Shown here: positions 30,348 to 35,790 of the stretch, piece after piece
Position numbering within the stretch: position 1 is the stretch's first letter
Layout: each line of letters opens with the position of its first letter
Notes under the pieces: model-generated
Database searches by the model: none
What the model saw: the letters and a program-made list of their open reading frames with translations, nothing else
Told to the model about the DNA's origin: nothing
Assembly: GCA_027371845.1 (NCBI GenBank)
Contig: DAHXLD010000008.1
Coordinates: 1-35,790, forward strand
DNA length: 35,790 bases
Source: Candidatus Saccharimonadota bacterium
Lineage (GTDB): Bacteria; Patescibacteriota; Saccharimonadia; Saccharimonadales; UBA4665
Direction: 5' to 3'
Made by a program: the position numbers and the translations under genes

Positions 30348-32177
30348 ATGTGTGGAATTGTAGGATACATTGGTAAGGATAATGGGATAGACCTCGTATT
30401 GGAGGGATTGAAAGAACTGGAATACAGAGGATACGATTCATCTGGAATTGCTGGTCTTGGTAAGAGTCAAGATCCGTTTGTCTTTAAAGAAGTCGGTAGA
30501 ATAAACAATTTAGAGAATAAACTAAAGAAACAAGAAATCTCTTCTAATCTAGTTATAGGTCATACCCGTTGGGCAACTCACGGCAAACCGTCTAAGAATA
30601 ACTCTCACCCACATTATAATAATTCTAAGAATATATTCGTGGTTCATAATGGGATAATTGAAAATTATTTAGATATTAAAAAAGAATTAATCCAGAAAGG
30701 ATATACTTTCTATTCCGAGACTGATACAGAAGTTATACCAAATCTAATAGATTATTATTTTAAAGAAACAAAAGATTTTAAGAAAGCGATTAAGATGGCT
30801 CTGAATGACTTAAGGGGAACTTATGCTTTATTAATATCATCTTCCCTTCTAGATAATAGGCTGTTTCTGGCTCGATTGGGAAGTCCGCTGGTAGCTGGCT
30901 TTGCTAAGGACTATATCATTATAGCTTCTGACCAAAGTGTTATTCTAAAACATACTAAAAAAGTTACTTATTTAGAGGATTTTGATTTAGCTGAGGTTAG
31001 CAATAACAAGATTAAAATTGAAAACCTAAAGACCTTGAAAACCTTTGATCCTAAAATAGAGATCTTAGAGTCTAATCTTACAGAAGATTCTTTAAACGGG
31101 TTTCCAGACTATATGTTAAAAGAGATTTTTGATATTCCGGAGACGATTAGATTAGCTTCCAGGGGTAGAATTGACTCAAAGAAAAGACTTGTAAAGCTAG
31201 GTGGTCTAGACAGTGTTATAAGTCAATTAGAGCATATTGAGAGGATTATTATTGTTGCCTGCGGGACTTCTTATTATGCCGGGATGTTTGGAGAATATCT
31301 TATTGAAGAGCTTGCCGACATACCAGTAGAAGTTGTCTTAGCCAGTGAGTTTAAGTATAAAAAAGAACCTATTTCTAGAAGTACTTGTGTGATTGCAGTG
31401 TCTCAATCCGGAGAAACAGCCGACACTATCGCTGCTCTAAATAAGGTAAAAGATTTTGGGGTTTTAAAACTTGGGATAGTCAACGTTATTGGCAGTACTA
31501 TCAGTAGAATTACTGATGCCGGAGTCTATTGTCATGCCGGAACGGAAAAAGCGGTGGCTTCAACCAAGGCTTTTGTTTCTCAGATTGTTATTCTAGTCTT
31601 AATTTCTTTAAGGCTTAAAAATGTTTCAAGTAAACAAACTAAGGAAATATTAAAAGAACTAGAGAACCTGCCCGCTAAAATAGAAGAATTGTTAGCCAAA
31701 AAAGAAGATATTAAAAAAATTAGTCAAAAATATTCTAAGTATAAAGATTTCTTATTCATTGGGCGGGGCTATGACTATCCTACTGCCCTAGAAGGAGCTT
31801 TAAAATTAAAAGAAGTTTCATATATTCACGCCGAGGGATACGCAGCAGGAGAAATGAAACACGGACCAATAGCTATGATTGATTCGAATTTTCCAACTGT
31901 CGCATTAATTGGAGATGATTCACTTTATGAAAAAACTTTATCTAATGTTGAAGAGATTAAAGCTCGAAAAGGACCGGTGTTAGTAATAACTTCAAGAGTC
32001 GATAAGAAAATAAAAGATCTGGTTGATGATCTTTTTTACATACCAAGGTCATCAAATTATACAGAAAGTATCTTAACGGCTGTTTTCCTGCAATTATTTG
32101 CTTATTATATATCTAAGGATCTAGGTCTTAATGTAGACAGACCTAGGAATTTAGCTAAATCGGTAACGGTAGAGTAA
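30348..32177 (+). CDS. glmS: Glutamine--fructose-6-phosphate aminotransferase (isomerizing)
   Basis: The 609-aa enzyme makes glucosamine-6-P from fructose-6-P and glutamine for peptidoglycan and glycans. The N-terminal glutaminase starts MCGIVGYIG with Cys as nucleophile, then EYRGYDSSGIA, HTRWATHGKP and HNGIIENY. Two SIS domains follow (VACGTSYYAGMFGEY, SQSGETADT; FIGRGYDYPTALEGALKLKE), and the end DRPRNLAKSVTVE is typical. The ATG at 30348 is used so that Cys is residue 2; a TTG codon just before it (30345) is not the start. It is the third gene of the surface protein-sortase operon. Its stop is 4 bp from the stop of the convergent HAD gene. Confidence 0.97.
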   Translation: MCGIVGYIGKDNGIDLVLEGLKELEYRGYDSSGIAGLGKSQDPFVFKEVGRINNLENKLKKQEISSNLVIGHTRWATHGKPSKNNSHPHYNNSKNIFVVHNGIIENYLDIKKELIQKGYTFYSETDTEVIPNLIDYYFKETKDFKKAIKMALNDLRGTYALLISSSLLDNRLFLARLGSPLVAGFAKDYIIIASDQSVILKHTKKVTYLEDFDLAEVSNNKIKIENLKTLKTFDPKIEILESNLTEDSLNGFPDYMLKEIFDIPETIRLASRGRIDSKKRLVKLGGLDSVISQLEHIERIIIVACGTSYYAGMFGEYLIEELADIPVEVVLASEFKYKKEPISRSTCVIAVSQSGETADTIAALNKVKDFGVLKLGIVNVIGSTISRITDAGVYCHAGTEKAVASTKAFVSQIVILVLISLRLKNVSSKQTKEILKELENLPAKIEELLAKKEDIKKISQKYSKYKDFLFIGRGYDYPTALEGALKLKEVSYIHAEGYAAGEMKHGPIAMIDSNFPTVALIGDDSLYEKTLSNVEEIKARKGPVLVITSRVDKKIKDLVDDLFYIPRSSNYTESILTAVFLQLFAYYISKDLGLNVDRPRNLAKSVTVE

Positions 32178-32181
32178 AAAA

Positions 32182-32955
32182 TTAGAATATTTGCAAAATA
32201 GCTTCTATACATAAAGCGGTTTCTTTCCAGTCGCTTACTTCGATACAATCAATACCATAAGCTTTAACAGGATAATCATTACCACCCTCTTGTAATCTAT
32301 CTCCCATGAATAAAATGTCTTTTTTTTGAAGATTTAGAGTTTCTATTAACTTTTGCATTCCATAAGCTTTATCTATGCCTGGCTTGGTGACGTCTATTGA
32401 CGTTAAGCCACCTACCCTAAATTCATATTCTGGCACTAATTTTGAAGCATAGTCTCTCATTTTTTGTTTTTTAGAGTTATCTGGATCCCAAGCTTCTTTT
32501 AATTTAACTCCTTCATCACCTAAAGCCGAAACAATGTCTTGACCTAATACCGAGAGAGTTATTTGAGTTTTACGATCTTCAACCATCTCTCCATAAATTA
32601 TTTTTTCTTTATAACCAAAATGGTCTAAAGATTTTATTAAAGCATTTGAAATTCTTTTACGGTCCTTGGGGTCAATTTCTTCTGAATAAATAATATTCCA
32701 TTCTTTAGATTTTAAGTCATATCTATAATAACTGGTACCACATGTTGGCATTATATGAAGTTTTTGTAGTAAGGCATGATCTAGAGCAGAATTAGTTAAT
32801 AGTTGAGTTTTAAATTGCTCGAATTTACCTCCCGATATTATACAAACCTCAAATCTCTCTAATAGTTTATATAAATCTAAAGCGATTCGATCTGAAGCTA
32901 GCGATTTACTGGGAGCTATAGTACCATCTAAATCAAAAGCAATAAGTTTTTTCAT
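32182..32955 (-). CDS. HAD-IIB phosphatase, eukaryotic-type phosphomannomutase-like
   Basis: The 257-aa HAD protein has the nucleophile motif FDLDGTIAPSKS (Asp8, Asp10), motif II-like VCIISGGKFEQF, a cap with GEMVEDRKTQITLSVLGQ, then TSIDVTKPGIDKAYGM and the C-terminal metal motif GDRLQEGGNDYPVKA. The cap segment, the DVTKPGIDK strand and GGNDYPV match the eukaryotic PMM1/PMM2 layout (RNGMLNVSPIGR, DVFPDGWDK, GGNDYEI) better than the usual Cof phosphatases. It overlaps manC by 4 bp (ATGA), so it would turn mannose-6-P to mannose-1-P for the guanylyltransferase. A plain sugar phosphatase is the alternative. Confidence 0.75.
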   Translation of the reverse strand: MKKLIAFDLDGTIAPSKSLASDRIALDLYKLLERFEVCIISGGKFEQFKTQLLTNSALDHALLQKLHIMPTCGTSYYRYDLKSKEWNIIYSEEIDPKDRKRISNALIKSLDHFGYKEKIIYGEMVEDRKTQITLSVLGQDIVSALGDEGVKLKEAWDPDNSKKQKMRDYASKLVPEYEFRVGGLTSIDVTKPGIDKAYGMQKLIETLNLQKKDILFMGDRLQEGGNDYPVKAYGIDCIEVSDWKETALCIEAILQIF

Positions 32956-33983
32956 CGGTTAATTCTCTTACTAATTTCTCCAACCTTTTGAGACAGGTCT
33001 TTTCTTGTTACCAATATTCCGTGTGCCGTGTTAACAACAACAATGTTATCTAATCCAATAGCGATTAAAGGTTTAGATTCAAAGTTCTGAATAAATGAAT
33101 TTTCAATTTCAAATGTTTCTATGTTCTCGCCTTTAATATGGTTTCCTAGCTCATCATTATCTACTGCCCTGTGCAGATCCGCATAAGACCCCAGGTCTAG
33201 CCAGTCGAAAGAAGCGGGGACAACCAATAAGTCTTTAACCTTTTCAATTAATCCATAGTCTATTGTTTGATTGCTTAGTTTTAAATAGCTTTCATTAAAA
33301 TTATCCTTAGACTCTAGTAATTTCTGGTAGTTACAGTAAAGTTCCTTAGAATACTCTTTCATCTCTTTAATAAAAGTGTTGAAAGATGCTACAAAGTAAC
33401 CACAATTCCATAAATAATCACCACTTTTTAGATATTTCTTAGCTGTTTCGAAGTCTGGTTTTTCTTTAAATGAGTGAACACTATATGCTAATTGTTCACT
33501 ACTTAATAGCTTATCTTTTTTGATATATCCAAAACCCGTAGCAGGATAATTAGGTTCAATACCAATCAATGCGATTTGCTTATACTTAGAGGAGATTTTC
33601 CCAGCTACTTTAAAGGTGTGAGCAAAACCATCTAAATCTCTTATGTAGTGGTCAGCCGATAGAATGGCGATTGGTTCATTTAAATCAATGCTGTCCTTTA
33701 TGTGAATTAGGGCTGCAATTATGCAGTTAGCCGTTCCTCGTCGAGATGGTTCCGATATAAAGGCCTCGCTAGAAAGTTCTTTTAATTGATCTTTGACGTG
33801 TTTAATGTGTCCTTCTTCAGAAACTACGTATATTTTATCTCCTAATTGCTTAGCTCTTGCATAAGTTTGCTGGAGAAGAGATAAATTATCGCTATTAATC
33901 TTTAAAAGGTGCTTAGGATACTGGGGTGTAGAAATTGGCCATAACCTCGTACCCGAGCCTCCAGCGATTATTATAGTTATCAT
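32952..33983 (-). CDS. manC: Mannose-1-phosphate guanylyltransferase
   Basis: The 343-aa nucleotidyltransferase starts ITIIIAGGSGTRLWPIS (nucleotide-binding loop, 8-16 GGSGTRLWP), then PKHLLKI, EPSRRGTANCIIAA, ILSADHYIRD (metal Asp in SADH), GYIKKDK, FKEKPDFETAKKYL, YLWNCGYFVA and SFDWLDLGSYADLHR. These are the order and residues of GDP-mannose pyrophosphorylases. The C-terminal isomerase domain of bifunctional ManC is absent, so it is monofunctional. A weak TATCAT box lies 7 nt upstream of its ATG. GDP-mannose made here would feed the DPM1-like enzyme at 34573. Confidence 0.93.
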   Translation of the reverse strand: MITIIIAGGSGTRLWPISTPQYPKHLLKINSDNLSLLQQTYARAKQLGDKIYVVSEEGHIKHVKDQLKELSSEAFISEPSRRGTANCIIAALIHIKDSIDLNEPIAILSADHYIRDLDGFAHTFKVAGKISSKYKQIALIGIEPNYPATGFGYIKKDKLLSSEQLAYSVHSFKEKPDFETAKKYLKSGDYLWNCGYFVASFNTFIKEMKEYSKELYCNYQKLLESKDNFNESYLKLSNQTIDYGLIEKVKDLLVVPASFDWLDLGSYADLHRAVDNDELGNHIKGENIETFEIENSFIQNFESKPLIAIGLDNIVVVNTAHGILVTRKDLSQKVGEISKRINR

Positions 33984-34016
33984 TTAATATATGATACCAG
34001 ATTTTATTTTTGGGGA

Positions 34017-34541
34017 TTATGATTTTTCATCTCGAAAAGAAACAAGATTATCTTCTATATTAATGTGGGTCTTAAAGACAATCTTTTTATAAAAAAGATA
34101 ATTCCAACTCATACCTATAATAACTGCTATTATCTTTGCGGTGTTTAAATTAACAAATTTTACGCTAAGATTAGTCAGCCCCAAACCAACTACCGTACGA
34201 TAAATTATTGTCTTATTGGCGCCCAGTATGTGAGTAACTAGCGAAATAGTTAACGATTGTAAGGCTAAAATGCTTATCCCAGTTATTAGGAAGAACTTTA
34301 TAAATTTATCTATACTGTGAGGATGTTTTTCTCGAAATACTATATGGTGATTTAAAAAATAGGACATTGTTATACTGATTGAGGCTGAAATAAGATTTGC
34401 AAGTAATGGCACTAACCCGAAAAGAAATACTAAGGTATTTAGTATGGTTATATCAAATAATGTATTAATCACACCGATACAAGCAAAACGAAATATCTTT
34501 CGGCTCCAAATAGTATTAATGGTTTTAAATATAATAGACAT
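34017..34541 (-). CDS. GtrA-like membrane protein
   Basis: The 174-aa protein has four membrane helices (about 16-38, 40-60, 85-108 and 138-160) in the GtrA family pattern. It starts with FRFACIGVINTLFDITILNT and includes the ISITMSYFLNHHIVFRE loop, which is the family signature after helix 2 and is repeated in weaker form as MSWNYLFYKKIVFK near the end. GtrA-like proteins help move polyprenol-linked sugars across the membrane or bind them. It is divergent from the polyprenol-phosphate mannose synthase-like gene with only 31 bp between starts; the two families often act together. Confidence 0.9.
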   Translation of the reverse strand: MSIIFKTINTIWSRKIFRFACIGVINTLFDITILNTLVFLFGLVPLLANLISASISITMSYFLNHHIVFREKHPHSIDKFIKFFLITGISILALQSLTISLVTHILGANKTIIYRTVVGLGLTNLSVKFVNLNTAKIIAVIIGMSWNYLFYKKIVFKTHINIEDNLVSFRDEKS

Positions 34542-34572
34542 AAGGCTCGTTATATATTAGCATTTATGTATT

Positions 34573-35328
34573 GTGTTGAGTAACGACATAAATATAAAAT
34601 TAGCAATTGCTATTCCAACCTATAACGAAGCTAAAAACGTTAGGGCATTAACTTCAAGTATAAAAAAATATGCAATTAAAAATAACACTCCCTGTACGGT
34701 TCTCTTTATCGACGACGATTCTCTCGATGGTACTGGAAAAATAATTGACAAATTAATAAAAACAAAACAATCAGAACTTTTTAACGTTCAAGTTTTGCAT
34801 CGCACGAAAAAAGATGGCTTCGGAAAAGCCTATATATGCGGTTTTAAAAAACTACTTAAACAAGATTTTACACATATATTACAAATGGATGCTGATTTGT
34901 CACATAACCCAAAGTATATAACTAATTTTATACTACAAGTTGAGCATAAAGGGGCAGATTTTGTAGTTGGGTCTCGTTACATTAACGGAGGTTCAACCCC
35001 AGATTGGTCGGTTGAGCGTATCTTATTAAGTAGATTTGGTAACTTATATGCTAGATTGTTTTTAGGTAATAAGATTCACGATTACACCGGTGGTTATAAT
35101 CTGTATTCAATGGGCTTATTAAAAACTATTAATCTTAATTCCTTGAAGGCTGAAGGATATGGGTTCTTGATTGAACTAAAATATAAAGCTTTGAAGAGTG
35201 CGGTAAACGTCCAAGAGATTCCAATCGTATTCATGGATCGTCAACACGGTAATTCCAAATTACCAAAAAACACTATTTTAAAAAACATTATGCTGGTCCC
35301 TAAAATTAGATTTACTAATAGTGGGTAA
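34573..35328 (+). CDS. Polyprenol-phosphate mannose synthase-like glycosyltransferase family 2 (DPM1 type)
   Basis: The 251-aa GT-A enzyme shows IAIPTYNEAKNV, FIDDDSLDGTGKI, the metal motif QMDADLSHNP, VVGSRYINGGSTPDWSVERI, and DYTGGYNLYS with EGYGFLIELKYKA: the pattern of Dol-P-Man and bacterial Ppm1 catalytic domains. No C-terminal membrane helices follow, so it is the short DPM1-like form that would rely on partners. The frame opens at GTG (34573) with TTG as the next codon; no clear ribosome-binding site is seen, and a TATATT box lies upstream. It would transfer mannose from GDP-mannose, made by the genes at 32182-33983, to polyprenyl phosphate. Confidence 0.9.
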   Translation: MLSNDINIKLAIAIPTYNEAKNVRALTSSIKKYAIKNNTPCTVLFIDDDSLDGTGKIIDKLIKTKQSELFNVQVLHRTKKDGFGKAYICGFKKLLKQDFTHILQMDADLSHNPKYITNFILQVEHKGADFVVGSRYINGGSTPDWSVERILLSRFGNLYARLFLGNKIHDYTGGYNLYSMGLLKTINLNSLKAEGYGFLIELKYKALKSAVNVQEIPIVFMDRQHGNSKLPKNTILKNIMLVPKIRFTNSG

Positions 35329-35352
35329 AAATGAAACTTTCAAAACCTTAAG

Positions 35353-35382
35353 TTGCCCAACGCCATATTCTAGGCTTATAAT
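35353..35382 (+). promoter_or_regulatory. Promoter for the GT2 gene at 35516
   Basis: TTGCCC (35353-35358), 18 bp, TATAAT (35377-35382). It would give a leader of about 125 nt; no riboswitch motif or convincing gene was found in that leader. Confidence 0.5.
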
Positions 35383-35515
35383 GAATTCGGGTGAAGATTG
35401 GAAATATATAAATATTTAAACTAACATACACTAGTCTATGCGTAAATTGATTCAAATATGGATAAAGACATCTAACAAATACGTAAATGCAATCCTTGGG
35501 ACATAAGATCTTAGC

Positions 35516-35790
35516 ATGAAAAAATTAGTAAGTTACCTGCTACCGATATTCAATGAAGAAAAAAACATTAATTATTTATATGAGACTCTAATAAAATTAT
35601 TGGACAAAGAACTATCGTACAATTTTGAGATAATCTTCATAAATGATGGAAGTAATGATGATTCTTTATCTCTTCTATATAAACTTCAAGAAAGAGATGG
35701 TCGAATAATAGTTATTAATTTTGCTCGAAACTTCGGACATCAAATTGCAATAACTGCCGGCTTAGATTTATGCAAAGGGGATTGCGCTAT
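35516..35790 (+). CDS. Glycosyltransferase family 2, GtrB/ArnC-like (partial, runs off the right edge)
   Basis: The frame starts at ATG 35516-35518 and is open to the window end (91 codons). It reads MKKLVSYLLPIFNEEKNINY, then FEIIFINDGSNDDSL and INFARNFGHQIAITAGLDLC. This is the N-terminal GT-A half of GtrB/ArnC/DPM-like enzymes that make polyprenol-phosphate sugars; FARNFGHQ-x-A-x-TAGLD is their hallmark. The membrane helices expected at the C-terminus are outside the window. With the GtrA-like protein at 34017 it may form a GtrA/GtrB pair, although a separate promoter precedes it. Confidence 0.88.
   Translation, partial: MKKLVSYLLPIFNEEKNINYLYETLIKLLDKELSYNFEIIFINDGSNDDSLSLLYKLQERDGRIIVINFARNFGHQIAITAGLDLCKGDCA

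Noticed and set aside
35380-35418. Tiny frame (MNSGEDWKYINI) after the promoter at 35353-35382
   Set aside because: Its ATG overlaps the -10 box and it has no ribosome-binding site; chance is the simplest explanation.
1-35790. CRISPR array, insertion sequence or prophage
   Set aside because: No regularly spaced short repeats, no transposase, integrase or phage structural gene was found on either strand.

Overview
The window is an A+T-rich, very compact stretch of a bacterial chromosome that looks like a member of the candidate phyla radiation, most likely Candidatus Saccharibacteria (TM7). The reasons are the gene content (small membrane-anchored proteins, sortase, a stand-alone LexA-like DNA-binding protein, an FtsB-like protein, envelope glycan genes, few biosynthetic enzymes), convergent genes that overlap at their 3' ends, and many start codons that sit 6-8 nt after a -10 box (probable leaderless mRNAs). 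TGA is a normal stop here (for example at 4423, 14822 and 23143), which argues against the recoded Gracilibacteria/SR1 lineages. The lineage is an inference from style and gene content, not from a marker tree.

Layout. 1-1308: 5' part of a membrane-anchored repeat protein that runs off the left edge. 1309-2640: a BrnT/BrnA-type toxin-antitoxin pair between two diverged copies of a ~140-bp repeat, one end of which looks like a tRNA 3' end; then initiator tRNA, an FtsB-like protein and a second CAT-anticodon tRNA. 3461-7494: Dus with two unknown genes, an ABC-2 exporter and a small conserved protein. 7721-13126: membrane proteins of unknown role, TsaC, MurC and a large surface protein with a propeller-like ectodomain. 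13437-16344: a MacB-like ABC exporter with a membrane-anchored partner. 16399-19747: AlkA-type glycosylase, AspRS, CBS-domain membrane protein. 19884-22980: DsbA-like protein, an unannotated 30-aa gene, NadD, and a 520-aa orphan protein whose leader carries a cobalamin-type riboswitch. 23143-24956: LexA-like regulator and an O-antigen ligase/polymerase-like protein. 25037-35790: a surface glycan and protein-display region (polyprenyl glycosylphosphotransferase, GT4, surface protein plus sortase, GlmS, phosphomannomutase-like HAD, mannose-1-phosphate guanylyltransferase, GtrA-like protein, polyprenol-phosphate mannose synthase-like GT2 and a second, truncated GT2).

How it fits together. The right-hand 12 kb can be read as one envelope programme. 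GlmS makes glucosamine-6-P. The PMM-like HAD and ManC would make GDP-mannose. The DPM1-like enzyme would put mannose on a lipid carrier. The phosphoglycosyltransferase, GT4 and O-antigen-ligase-like protein would build and polymerise a glycan. The sortase would anchor the adjacent PNTG-tailed surface protein.

The most unusual signals are: (1) the cobalamin-type riboswitch in front of an unrecognised zinc-ribbon protein; (2) the toxin-antitoxin pair bracketed by tRNA-tail-like repeats; (3) the recurrent -10/6-8 nt/start-codon architecture; (4) a 30-codon gene with a strong Shine-Dalgarno; (5) a LexA-type DNA-binding domain without the autoprotease domain.
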